From the NCBI GenBank assembly GCA_017996515.1, contig JAGOGU010000047.1, forward strand, positions 1 to 9,227: DNA of 9,227 nucleotides, given 5' to 3'. This stretch comes from Allobrachymonas sp. GTDB lineage: Bacteria > Pseudomonadota > Gammaproteobacteria > Burkholderiales > Burkholderiaceae_C. This document shows, in pieces, positions 1 through 6,943 of the stretch. Every line of letters begins with the position of its first letter. Positions within the stretch are counted from its first letter, which is position 1. The notes under the pieces are model-generated. The model had not been told where the DNA came from and searched no databases. It saw only the letters and a program-made list of their open reading frames with translations. Made by a program: the position numbers and the translations under genes.

Positions 1-1
1 G

Positions 2-208
2 CGCATGGGCATGCCGCCAATCGTTCTGGTGCTGGTGATCGGCATCGGCGCATCGTGTGCCTTCATGCTGCCGGTGGCTACGCCGCCCAATGCCAGCGTG
101 TTTGGAACAGGCAAAATCGTTCAACGTGACATGGTCAAGGCAGGCATCGTGCTCAATGCCGTATCGATTGCGGTGTTGGCGTTGTGGGCTTATGTCTTCT
201 GGCGCTAA
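2..208 (+). CDS. C-terminal fragment of a DASS/SLC13-family sodium:carboxylate transporter (5' end outside the window)
   Basis: Only the last ~68 codons are present; the frame is open to the left edge, so the ATG at position 5 is probably internal. The fragment has two hydrophobic segments. The first runs from about PPIVLVLVIGIGASCAFMLP, and the second is near the C-terminus (GIVLNAVSIAVLALWAYVFW). Between them lies the signature-like stretch FMLPVATPPNASVFGTGK, followed by a Met-x-Lys-x-Gly-x-x-Leu-Asn segment. That arrangement is typical of the C-terminal end of divalent-anion:Na+ symporters, which take up di- or tricarboxylates such as succinate or citrate across the inner membrane. The substrate cannot be told from this piece. 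The gene ends with TAA and is followed by an intrinsic terminator about 100 bp downstream. Confidence 0.85.
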   Translation, partial: RMGMPPIVLVLVIGIGASCAFMLPVATPPNASVFGTGKIVQRDMVKAGIVLNAVSIAVLALWAYVFWR

Positions 209-277
209 GCGGTTTTTGCCGGCATGCAATGCATGTCAGGCGCTTGCCTAAACACGCAATTGACAGTTCAACGATAA

Positions 278-312
278 AGGCGTTGCAAAACGCCTCTCAA
301 ACACCCTTTGAG
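278..312 (+). other. Two small hairpins just upstream of the terminator
   Basis: AGGCGTT (278-284) and AACGCCT (289-295) form a perfect 7-bp stem closed by a GCAA tetraloop. CTCAAA (296-301) and TTTGAG (307-312) can form a second, weaker stem whose right arm overlaps the first two bases of the terminator stem. No poly-T follows either one. They may stabilise the transporter mRNA 3' end; no function is shown. Confidence 0.5.
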
Positions 313-337
313 CACGGCGATTCGGCCGTGCTTTTTT
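311..337 (+). terminator. Rho-independent terminator after the transporter gene
   Basis: A perfect 8-bp GC-rich stem, AGCACGGC (311-318) with GCCGTGCT (325-332), has a 6-nt loop and runs straight into six T residues (332-337). It would end transcription arriving from the transporter gene. It also argues against the TTG at 308 as a serB start, because that codon lies just before the terminator stem. Confidence 0.9.
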
Positions 338-478
338 ATGGAAAAGGCAGTGTCAAGGCGCAAGCATTCGGTGCAGCTGAGTTTGCACTTTGTCGAACAA
401 TTTTTTGTGCGCAACGTACTGTGCGAAAAAGTTGGAACAGGCTCTAGAATGACAAAACTTTCCTGCCCGGAGTGTGTG

Positions 479-1183
479 ATGAATACCGAACCCTCTTTAC
501 TGGTGCGCGAGCAGCCTAAAATGCCGCGGCTGTCCGACTACAAACTGATCGCTTTTGATATGGATTCCACGCTGATCAATATCGAGTGTGTGGACGAAAT
601 AGCGGCTTCAGTGGGCAAAAAAGAAGAAGTGGCCGCCATCACCGAAGCGGCCATGCAAGGGGTAATCAGCGACTTCAAGGAAAGCCTACGCCAGCGCGTG
701 GCATTGCTCAAAGGGGTGCCGGAAAGCGCTTTGCAGGCCATCTACGACGAGCGCTTGCAACTCAACCCCGGCGCTGAAGAACTGCTTGCGGCTTGCAAGC
801 AAGCAGGGCTGAAAACCTTGCTGGTATCGGGCGGGTTCACCTTTTTTACCGAACGCATTCGCCAGCGATTGGGGGTGGACTTTACGCGAGCCAACCGGCT
901 GGAGATCGAAAACGGCGTGCTCACCGGGGCTATCCTGCCGCAGCCTTGGGGCGATATTTGCGACGGTGCAGAGAAAGCGCGCACACTGCTTGAGGTGGCT
1001 GCTTTGATGGGCATTTCTACCGAACAGGTGATTGCGGTAGGCGACGGGGCCAATGATCTCAAGATGATGCAGGAAGCCAGCGTATCTGTCGCCTACAAAG
1101 CCAAGCCTACTGTGCGCCGTCAGGCAACCATCGCCATCAACGAAGGCGGGCTGGACAGATTGCTGGAAGTGCTCCCTCTCTGA
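479..1183 (+). CDS. serB: Phosphoserine phosphatase, short form without ACT domain
   Basis: Hydrolyses O-phospho-L-serine to serine plus phosphate, the last step of serine biosynthesis in the cytoplasm. The 234-residue product has all the HAD phosphatase motifs. Motif I is FDMDST, with nucleophile Asp27 and acid/base Asp29. Motif II is the SGG at 117-119. Motif III is Lys166 (in EKARTLL), and motif IV is GDGAND at 188-193. The cap begins with the VDEIA segment typical of SerB. E. coli SerB is about 322 residues with an N-terminal regulatory domain; here only ~20 residues precede motif I, as I recall for many Burkholderiales. I chose ATG 479 because GGAG (469-472) sits 6 nt upstream. An in-frame ATG at 449 has no clear ribosome site. 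The gene is isolated between two terminators, so it probably has its own promoter in 340-470, but I could not pick a convincing one. Confidence 0.95.
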   Translation: MNTEPSLLVREQPKMPRLSDYKLIAFDMDSTLINIECVDEIAASVGKKEEVAAITEAAMQGVISDFKESLRQRVALLKGVPESALQAIYDERLQLNPGAEELLAACKQAGLKTLLVSGGFTFFTERIRQRLGVDFTRANRLEIENGVLTGAILPQPWGDICDGAEKARTLLEVAALMGISTEQVIAVGDGANDLKMMQEASVSVAYKAKPTVRRQATIAINEGGLDRLLEVLPL

Positions 1184-1218
1184 TCAGGCGGTTGACGCGA
1201 GACTGCGCAATACCCATG

Positions 1219-1255
1219 AAAAAAACGATTTCCGTTCCAAGGAAATCGTTTTTGT
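1219..1255. terminator. Bidirectional intrinsic terminator between convergent genes
   Basis: AAAAACGATTTCC (1221-1233) pairs perfectly over 13 bp with GGAAATCGTTTTT (1241-1253) around a 7-nt loop. The stem ends in A5/T5, so each strand reads stem then T tract. It lies 36 bp after the serB stop and about 20 bp after the stop of the minus-strand gene at 1276, as expected for a shared terminator. Confidence 0.92.
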
Positions 1256-1275
1256 AGTCAAAGCATGCTTGCGAA

Positions 1276-2124
1276 TTAGCGGCTATCTTTTTTGGCCTGA
1301 TGGCGCGCATTGCGTGCGCGGGCAGAAGCATGCACCTTTTGATTTACAGGGGCTTCTTTCAGCGTGTTGACACGTTTGGCTCGCGCAGTTTGAGCAATGG
1401 GTACGGCGCCTCGAGCTGCAGCGCTGGGCGCGGCTGATACGCGTGCACTCTTGCCAGACTTGGAGGGCGCTTTCCCTTTGGTGATTGCTGCCGGGGCTTT
1501 TTTCTTGCTGGATGCAGTTGTATTTCTGGCAGAAGTCTTTTTATCCGCTGCTTTCTGTTTTGCAGTTGTTGTCACTGCAGATTTTTCAGTCTTTTGAGCT
1601 GCTTTTTTGCTGGAGCTGGTTTTTTTCTTGCCCGCGGCTAAAGCCTTTTCTCCGGCGGCCACTGCTTTTTGTTGGGCACGCTGAACATCGGATTTTTTGC
1701 GTGTGGTGGCACCACGCATGGCGATATCGGCGTTTCCTTTTGCCGGAGTATTGCCCGTACTGCGACGAGATGTTCGGCCTGTTTGGGCTTTTGGGGACGG
1801 AACGTTCTTGGCCAGTTTGGTTTCGGCTTTCGGAAGTTGTGCTTCGAAGCGTTCGAGTATTTCAGCAAAAATTTCTGCTTTTTTCTGTGTGCGCTCGTTC
1901 TCTGAGCCAGTCAATTGGCGTGGAGTACGGGTACTTCTCTGCGCAGCAACGGTTTGGCGTTGGTACAGGTCGCGAAACTTGTCGCGCAGGGTCCGTGTAC
2001 GTGTTATTTTGGTGCGTAATTCGCGTGGTGTGAGTGCCCCGATTCGGTCGCGACGGCTTTGGCTGAACAGCAGCAGTTCTGTCACGTTGAGCAGGGGCTG
2101 AACTTGACGCAGGGTATAACTCAT
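1276..2124 (-). CDS. Uncharacterised protein with conserved-looking N-terminal helical domain and histone-H1-like Lys/Ala-rich tail
   Basis: Function unknown. The 282-residue product has two parts. Residues 1-105 look folded and helical, with alternating hydrophobic and charged positions (RQVQPLLNVTELLLFSQSR, then LRDKFRDLYQRQTVAAQR, then an Ile/Leu/Phe-rich helix at ~82-95). Residues ~106-282 are low-complexity, rich in Lys, Ala, Ser, Thr and Arg with almost no acidic or aromatic residues, like histone H1 tails or bacterial H1-like proteins. This suggests nucleic-acid binding (inference). I have a recollection of similar N-termini in Burkholderiales hypothetical proteins, sometimes without a long tail. 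The start is ATG 2124 because AAGGAGA (2136-2130) lies 5 nt upstream; a longer reading frame from 2199 has no such site. It converges on serB and diverges from rpoD. Confidence 0.82.
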   Translation of the reverse strand: MSYTLRQVQPLLNVTELLLFSQSRRDRIGALTPRELRTKITRTRTLRDKFRDLYQRQTVAAQRSTRTPRQLTGSENERTQKKAEIFAEILERFEAQLPKAETKLAKNVPSPKAQTGRTSRRSTGNTPAKGNADIAMRGATTRKKSDVQRAQQKAVAAGEKALAAGKKKTSSSKKAAQKTEKSAVTTTAKQKAADKKTSARNTTASSKKKAPAAITKGKAPSKSGKSARVSAAPSAAARGAVPIAQTARAKRVNTLKEAPVNQKVHASARARNARHQAKKDSR

Positions 2125-2136
2125 GGTCTTCTCCTT

Positions 2137-2404
2137 GAATATCAATAACGCTTCGCAGCAAGAGCAAACTCTGGCAAATCCGTGTGGGATATGCGCCATT
2201 CATGGAAATATAGTCGCAAATGCAGGCTTTTTGCGTCTTTTGCGCATATGCAGACGAAAAACACGAGCATCCATCAGCAATTTCGAGAAAAAGGGTGGGT
2301 GCCTAAACAAACTTCTTAACAGATGGGGAGCGGATGCGTGTTTGAGTCATTGGCTTTTTATGTTGAATCGTGGCGCTGCAAATGAATGCTGATGGCTTGA
2401 GTAA
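2137..2404. other. Intergenic region between divergent genes, no gene recognised
   Basis: No credible coding region or RNA gene is seen. It should contain the promoter of the minus-strand gene starting at 2124, but no good -35/-10 pair stands out. One imperfect inverted repeat is visible: TTTTTGCGTCT (2228-2238) against AGACGAAAAA (2252-2261), with one bulged G and a GCATATGC palindrome in the loop. It has no T tract in terminator position on either strand, so an operator or chance structure is more likely than a terminator. Confidence 0.4.
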
Positions 2405-2435
2405 TCGACACACGCAGGAGGGCGATTGGTATAAT
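2405..2435 (+). promoter_or_regulatory. Extended -10 sigma-70 promoter upstream of rpoD
   Basis: A perfect -10, TATAAT (2430-2435), is preceded by TG one base upstream (2427-2428), giving the extended -10 TGGTATAAT. A -35-like TCGACA (2405-2410; 5 of 6 to TTGACA) is 19 bp away. The long spacer is tolerable for an extended -10 promoter. Transcription would begin around 2441-2443, about 295 nt before the rpoD start codon. Confidence 0.72.
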
Positions 2436-2441
2436 CCTTGT

Positions 2442-2737
2442 AACAGCACGGCAAGTGCGACAGCAGTACCTCCGGCTTGGCCTTTCAAGTGACGTTCGTG
2501 TTCACGGCCTCCGTCCGCAAGGGCTTGCACGCCAAATGTTCGCCCCTTTTTTCTCCTTGCCTGTTGGTAGAGCGTATTTCATACGCTCTTGCATATTCCT
2601 GTTGTGCACGCATTTATATCCATATCCAGATTTTTTGAATGGCGGGCTGGCTGCATTTGCCAAAGGATGGCAGCTTGGGCCAGCGCATGCCGATGCGTTT
2701 GCAATAGATTTCCAGTTTTTCAGGAGGGTAAGTTCCC
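2442..2737 (+). promoter_or_regulatory. Structured rpoD 5' leader or small RNA
   Basis: Downstream of the promoter the first ~110 nt are GC-rich and can form several hairpins. H1 is GCAC/GTGC at 2446-2458. H2 runs 2479-2509, with GGCC ends around GTGACG-TTCG-TG(T)TCAC. H3 is GCAA-GGGC-TTGC at 2517-2528. The GGGC loop of H3 (2521-2524) is complementary to GCCC at 2542-2545. An alternative pairing, AAGGGC (2519-2524) with GCCCCTT (2542-2548, one bulged C), would be followed by TTTT (2549-2552) and look like a weak terminator. A further 9-bp hairpin lies at 2569-2589. The leader could be regulatory, or 2442-2552 could be a small RNA gene. The fold is drawn by eye only. Confidence 0.4.
2569..2589 (+). 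other. Perfect 9-bp hairpin in the rpoD leader
   Basis: AGAGCGTAT (2569-2577) and ATACGCTCT (2581-2589) are exact reverse complements separated by only TTC. It is not followed by a T run, so it is not a classical terminator. It could be an mRNA-stabilising or protein-binding hairpin, or a DNA palindrome acting as an operator. Confidence 0.6.
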
Positions 2738-5521
2738 ATGGCTACCAAGACGGTGAAGGACGTCAAAAAGACCAAACGTGCAACCGAAATCAAGGCGACA
2801 AAGACGGTGCGAAAAGCAGCCGGCAAAGCCACTGCATTACGCACGGTTGCCAAGGTAGCGACTACCGGCAAGGCCAAGGCCGCCAGCAATCGGGCAAGCA
2901 AGCCTGCGAGTGAACCTGCCGCACGCGTGGCTGCCGCCAGTGCGGGCAAAGCCAGTGTCGCTAAAACGACCGCGCGCAAGGCCAACGTTACTTCAGCCAA
3001 GGCATCCAGCAAGCCCGCAGGCAAGCCTGCTGCGCGTACGACTGTAGCCAGCGCAAGCAAAGCCGGTGCAGCCAAAACATTTGCTCGCAAGCCCGGGAGT
3101 GCTGTGGTCAAGGTATCTGCCAAACCGGCGGTCAAAAAGCCTGTTGTAGTCGCCAAGGCGACCAAGCCTGCGGCGGCCAAAGCGGCGCGTTCATCTGCGG
3201 TAGCCAGCCCCTCCAAAATATCCAAAACCAGTTCCATGACTACCAAAAAAGAAACAGCCGCTACCAAATCCAAAACGGCGGCCAGCAAGGCTCAGCCAGC
3301 CAGCGCGGTGCGCAAGGCAGCCATGCCTGCCAGCAAAGCAAAAGCCAAGGCTAAAACCGAAACCAAAACTGAATTGGTTGCCGCTGAAGAAGGTGTGACC
3401 GAAAAAGCGGCCAAGCCAGTGCGCAAAACAACGGCCAGCCGCAAGCCCGCAGCCAAACCTGCGAAAAAGGCTGCGGCGAAAAAAGCACCCGCCAAAGGGC
3501 GCAAGGTGGCAGATGACGATGAAGATTTTTCTGACATCGAGGAAGACTTTGAAGACGAAGCTGTTGATGAAAAGCAACCTTCATCAACGGAAAAGGCCAA
3601 ACCGCTGCGCATGAAGCTCAGCAAGGCCAAAGAGCGCGCCTTGATGAAAGAATTCGGGCTGGATGAAGCTATCTTGTCCGAAGAAGAGATGGTCACTCGC
3701 CGTCAGCGCCTGAAGGAGTTGATCAAGCTCGGCAAAACGCGGGGCTATCTCACCAATGCAGAAATTTCCGACCACCTGCCCGACAAACTGGTTGATGCAG
3801 AAACCCTGGAAATGGTCGTCTCCATGCTGGGCGACATGGGCGTTACGGTATACGAGCAAACACCCGATGCCGACACCTTGCTGCTGGCCAGCAACAACGC
3901 GGCCACCGCGACAGAAGAAGAGGCGGAAGAAGAAGCCGAAGCTGCGCTGTCCAACGTGGACAACGAGTTTGGTCGTACCACCGATCCCGTGCGCATGTAT
4001 ATGCGCGAAATGGGCACGGTGGAACTGCTGACGCGAGAAGGCGAAATTGAAATTGCCAAGCGCATCGAAGGTGGCTTGATGGACATGATGGAGGCCATCA
4101 GTGCATCTCCGGCCACCATTGCAGAAGTTTTCGAACTGGCAGAAGAAATTCGCAGCGGTGCGGTCGTGATTTCGACCGTGGTTGACGGCTTCCACGAGCC
4201 CGATCAGGCCGATGACTATGTGGCCGAAGAAGACTTTGACGAGTACGACGAAGACGATGACGACGATGGCAATGGCGGCTCCAAAGCGCTCACCAAGAAA
4301 ATGGAAGAGCTCAAGACCGAGGCGTTGCGCCGTTTTGACTTGTTGCGCAAGCATTTTGAAGCGATGCACAAGGCGTATGACAAGGAGGGCTACGGCTCGC
4401 CCGCTTATATAAAGGCGCAAAAGAAAATCAGCGAAGACCTGATGACCATCCGTTTTACCGCCAAGACGATTGAGAAGCTGTGCGACAGCGTACGCGCTCA
4501 GGTCGAAGAGTTGCGCAAGAGCGAGCGTCAGCTGCGTCAGATCATTGTTGAAAAATGCCGCATGCCGCAGGAAATTTTTGCAGCACAATTCCCGCCCAAT
4601 CTGCTCAACCTGCAATGGTCGCAAGATCAATCCCAGGCAGGCAAGCCCTGGAGCGAAACCATGGGGCGCTATATTCCCCCGATTCAGGAGTTGCAGCAAA
4701 ACCTGCTCAATTTGCAGGCGCGCGTGGTTATTCCGCTGGATGAGCTCAAGGCCATCAACAAGCGCATGAATGAAGGCGAGCGCGTTTCGCGCAATGCCAA
4801 GAAGGAAATGATCGAGGCCAACCTGCGTTTGGTAATTTCCATCGCCAAAAAGTACACCAACCGGGGCTTGCAGTTCCTGGATTTGATCCAGGAAGGCAAT
4901 ATCGGCCTGATGAAGGCTGTGGACAAATTCGAGTTCCGCCGAGGCTTCAAGTTCTCGACTTATGCTACCTGGTGGATTCGTCAGGCCATTACCCGCAGCA
5001 TTGCCGATCAGGCGCGCACCATTCGCATTCCTGTGCACATGATCGAAACCATCAACAAGATGAATCGCATCTCACGCCAGCATCTGCAAGAGTTCGGCTT
5101 TGAGCCAGATGCCTCTTTGCTGGCGGAAAAGATGGAAATGCCCGAAGACAAGATCCGCAAGATCATGAAGATTGCCAAAGAGCCTATCTCCATGGAAACG
5201 CCTATCGGCGACGACGACGATTCGCATCTGGGCGATTTCATCGAAGACAGCGCCAACACGGCTCCTGTGGATGCGGCCATGCAAGCGGGTTTGCGCGATG
5301 TGGTCAAAGACATTCTGGATGGTCTGACGCCCCGCGAAGCCAAAGTGCTGCGCATGCGCTTCGGCATCGAGATGGACAATGATCACACGCTCGAAGAAGT
5401 GGGTAAGCAGTTTGATGTCACGCGCGAGCGCGTCCGCCAGATCGAGCACAAGGCCTTACGCAAGCTCAAACACCCCAGCCACAGCGACAAACTGCGAACC
5501 TTCCTGGGCGGCAATGATTAA
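2738..5521 (+). CDS. rpoD: Primary sigma factor RpoD (sigma-70) with very long basic N-terminal extension
   Basis: Housekeeping sigma factor directing RNA polymerase to -35/-10 promoters. The 927-residue product (E. coli: 613) has these parts in order: a Lys/Ala-rich H1-like tail (1-258); an acidic segment (259-282, [16 protein letters not shown]); region 1.1 (~290-375); region 1.2 beginning [11 protein letters not shown] (416-426); a non-conserved region with an acidic run (~495-511, ending DEDDDDDG); region 2 from ~690, with the -10-melting segment [17 protein letters not shown] (737-753); region 3; and region 4.2 with [10 protein letters not shown] (894-903). Arg896, Glu897 and Arg900 match E. 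coli Arg584, Glu585 and Arg588, which read the -35. The start ATG 2738 has AGGAGGG (2722-2728) 9 nt upstream. A later in-frame ATG at 3236 (residue 167, [11 protein letters not shown]) would give 761 residues, but it has no ribosome site. dnaG is not upstream. No clear terminator separates it from the aminotransferase gene. Confidence 0.97.
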   Translation: MATKTVKDVKKTKRATEIKATKTVRKAAGKATALRTVAKVATTGKAKAASNRASKPASEPAARVAAASAGKASVAKTTARKANVTSAKASSKPAGKPAARTTVASASKAGAAKTFARKPGSAVVKVSAKPAVKKPVVVAKATKPAAAKAARSSAVASPSKISKTSSMTTKKETAATKSKTAASKAQPASAVRKAAMPASKAKAKAKTETKTELVAAEEGVTEKAAKPVRKTTASRKPAAKPAKKAAAKKAPAKGRKVADDDEDFSDIEEDFEDEAVDEKQPSSTEKAKPLRMKLSKAKERALMKEFGLDEAILSEEEMVTRRQRLKELIKLGKTRGYLTNAEISDHLPDKLVDAETLEMVVSMLGDMGVTVYEQTPDADTLLLASNNAATATEEEAEEEAEAALSNVDNEFGRTTDPVRMYMREMGTVELLTREGEIEIAKRIEGGLMDMMEAISASPATIAEVFELAEEIRSGAVVISTVVDGFHEPDQADDYVAEEDFDEYDEDDDDDGNGGSKALTKKMEELKTEALRRFDLLRKHFEAMHKAYDKEGYGSPAYIKAQKKISEDLMTIRFTAKTIEKLCDSVRAQVEELRKSERQLRQIIVEKCRMPQEIFAAQFPPNLLNLQWSQDQSQAGKPWSETMGRYIPPIQELQQNLLNLQARVVIPLDELKAINKRMNEGERVSRNAKKEMIEANLRLVISIAKKYTNRGLQFLDLIQEGNIGLMKAVDKFEFRRGFKFSTYATWWIRQAITRSIADQARTIRIPVHMIETINKMNRISRQHLQEFGFEPDASLLAEKMEMPEDKIRKIMKIAKEPISMETPIGDDDDSHLGDFIEDSANTAPVDAAMQAGLRDVVKDILDGLTPREAKVLRMRFGIEMDNDHTLEEVGKQFDVTRERVRQIEHKALRKLKHPSHSDKLRTFLGGND
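2897..3118 (+). repeat. Diverged 111-bp tandem duplication inside the rpoD tail
   Basis: Codons 54-90 (2897-3007) and 91-127 (3008-3118) align without gaps. Both begin SKPA, share PAAR, an ASA, then KA and AKT, then ARK, and end in a serine. By eye 21 of 37 residues are identical, and many differences at DNA level are synonymous third positions (for example cct/ccc, gcg/gca, cgc/cgt). This indicates that the basic tail grew by in-frame duplication followed by divergence. Confidence 0.7.
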
Positions 5522-5595
5522 GCCGCGCAGATGTATGCACATGCATTGCTGTTGTTTTTTCTTTAACCATCTCACCTTCTGACAAGGAAGCTGCC

Positions 5596-6807
5596 ATGTC
5601 TCTTTTCTCTGCTGTTGAAATGGCTCCGCGCGACCCGATTTTGGGGTTGAACGAACAGTTTGCGGCTGACACCAACCCCAAAAAAGTCAATTTGGGCGTG
5701 GGCGTTTATTTCGATGACAAAGGCAAACTGCCATTGCTGGCCTGTGTCCAGGCGGCAGAAAAAGCCTTAATGGACAAGGCTGCGTCGCGCGGCTATTTGC
5801 CGATCGACGGCATTGCTGCGTATGACAGCGCCGTCAAGGTACTGGTATTTGGTGCGGAAAGCGCCGCCGTGCAAGAAGGCCGCATCGCTACTGTGCAAGC
5901 TTTGGGTGGTACAGGCGGCCTCAAGATCGGAGCTGATTTTTTGAAGAAAATCAACCCCGAAGCCCAGGTTCTCATCAGCGACCCCAGCTGGGAAAATCAC
6001 CGCGCGCTCTTTACCAACGCGGGCTTCAAGGTGCAGACCTATGCCTATTACGATGCAGACAAGCGTGGTGTGAATTTTGACGGCATGCTGGCCAGCCTGA
6101 ACGCGGCGGCGCCAGGCACCATCGTGGTGCTGCATGCATGTTGCCACAACCCTACAGGCTACGACATCACGCCCGCACAATGGGATCAGGTGATTGAGGT
6201 CATCAAGGCCAAGCAGCTGGTGGCTTTTCTGGATATGGCCTATCAGGGCTTTGGGCATGGCATTGCAGAAGATGGCGCGGTGATTGGCAAGTTTGTCGCC
6301 GCAGGCTTGAATTTCTTTGTCTCGTCCTCTTTCAGCAAAAGCTTCAGCCTGTATGGCGAGCGGGTTGGGGCGCTCAGCGTGGTTTGTGGCAACAAAGATG
6401 AAGCCGCGCGCGTGCTCAGCCAGCTCAAAATCGTAATTCGCACCAACTACAGCAACCCGCCAACTCATGGTGCATCCGTAGTGGCTGCTGTGCTCAACAC
6501 GCCCGAGTTGCGTCAGCAGTGGGAGCAAGAGCTGGGGGGCATGCGTGTGCGCATCAAGCAGATGCGGGAAAAACTGGTGGAAGGCCTGAAAGCTGCGGGC
6601 GTGCAGCGCGATATGTCTTTCATTACGCAGCAAATCGGCATGTTCAGCTACTCGGGCCTGAGTAAAGAGCAAATGGTGCGCCTGCGCAACGAATTTGGCG
6701 TGTATGGCACCGATACGGGGCGCATGTGTGTGGCTGCGCTCAATAGCGGCAATGTGGAATATGTTTGCCAGGCCATGGCGAAGGTTTTGAGTGAAGCTGC
6801 TGCTTGA
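5596..6807 (+). CDS. tyrB: Aromatic/aspartate aminotransferase, PLP-dependent fold type I
   Basis: Transfers amino groups between glutamate/2-oxoglutarate and aspartate or aromatic amino acids (Tyr/Phe synthesis and breakdown) in the cytoplasm. The 403-residue product matches class Ia aminotransferases (about 396 in E. coli) throughout. The PLP lysine is Lys248 in SSSFSKSFSLYGERVG, with phosphate-binding Arg256 (Arg266 in pig enzyme numbering). Asn185 is in HNPTG, and Asp213 and Tyr216 are in LDMAYQGF. Arg282 in IRTNYSNPP is the family residue 292 that binds the distal carboxylate of Asp/Glu, and Arg376 is residue 386 for the alpha-carboxylate. The C-terminal GRMCVAALN resembles E. coli TyrB more than AspC, but the rest is as close to AspC, so substrate preference is uncertain. 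The start ATG has AAGGAAG just upstream. It lies 74 bp after rpoD, with only a T-rich stretch (5551-5564) and no convincing terminator, so read-through from rpoD is possible. Confidence 0.95.
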   Translation: MSLFSAVEMAPRDPILGLNEQFAADTNPKKVNLGVGVYFDDKGKLPLLACVQAAEKALMDKAASRGYLPIDGIAAYDSAVKVLVFGAESAAVQEGRIATVQALGGTGGLKIGADFLKKINPEAQVLISDPSWENHRALFTNAGFKVQTYAYYDADKRGVNFDGMLASLNAAAPGTIVVLHACCHNPTGYDITPAQWDQVIEVIKAKQLVAFLDMAYQGFGHGIAEDGAVIGKFVAAGLNFFVSSSFSKSFSLYGERVGALSVVCGNKDEAARVLSQLKIVIRTNYSNPPTHGASVVAAVLNTPELRQQWEQELGGMRVRIKQMREKLVEGLKAAGVQRDMSFITQQIGMFSYSGLSKEQMVRLRNEFGVYGTDTGRMCVAALNSGNVEYVCQAMAKVLSEAAA

Positions 6808-6871
6808 GAGCCAACGCAGGTTTGCAGTCGGCAATAGCTGTGTGTCCTTGAGAGGCTTGAGTAGAGGAGGC

Positions 6872-6910
6872 GGTATTATTCGGTTCGAGCAATTTTGAAC
6901 TGAATAATCC
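6872..6910. repeat. 12-bp inverted repeat downstream of the aminotransferase gene
   Basis: ATTATTCGGTTC (6875-6886) pairs with GAACTGAATAAT (6897-6908) with one G-T pair around a 10-nt loop. GG (6872-6873) and CC (6909-6910) can extend it past one bulged T. No T tract follows, so it is not a standard terminator. It may be an operator, a processing or stability hairpin, or part of a repeated extragenic element. Confidence 0.55.
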
Positions 6911-6926
6911 ATGCACAAAGTCGCTT

Positions 6927-6941
6927 GAGGGGTTTCCCCTC
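6927..6941. repeat. Short GC-rich hairpin
   Basis: GAGGGG (6927-6932) and CCCCTC (6936-6941) form a perfect 6-bp stem with a TTT loop. It is the middle member of three consecutive hairpins. Confidence 0.5.
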
Positions 6942-6943
6942 CA

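Noticed and set aside
308..478. N-terminal extension of serB from a TTG at 308
   Set aside because: The extension overlaps the terminator at 311-337, is not SerB-like, and the ATG at 479 has a good ribosome site and the expected family N-terminus.
2303..2530. 75-codon minus-strand frame upstream of rpoD
   Set aside because: No ribosome site or recognisable family, and it crosses the promoter and the structured leader on the other strand.
2455..2913. 152-codon plus-strand frame overlapping the start of rpoD
   Set aside because: No protein features or ribosome site; its second half is only the rpoD tail read in another frame.
3584..5038. 484-codon open frame on the minus strand opposite rpoD
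   Set aside because: It lies entirely antisense to well-supported sigma-factor domains. The translation is rich in His, Phe, Gln and Leu in the pattern expected from reading biased codons in reverse, with no recognisable domain.
1276..5521. Possible recent copying of DNA between the two Lys/Ala-rich tails (1276-1800 and 2738-3520)
   Set aside because: The similarity is in composition only; codon-level comparison by eye shows no shared stretch that would indicate gene conversion.
5767..6918. 383-codon open frame on the minus strand opposite the aminotransferase gene
   Set aside because: It is antisense to a complete, motif-perfect aminotransferase and its translation resembles no family; it is a codon-bias shadow.
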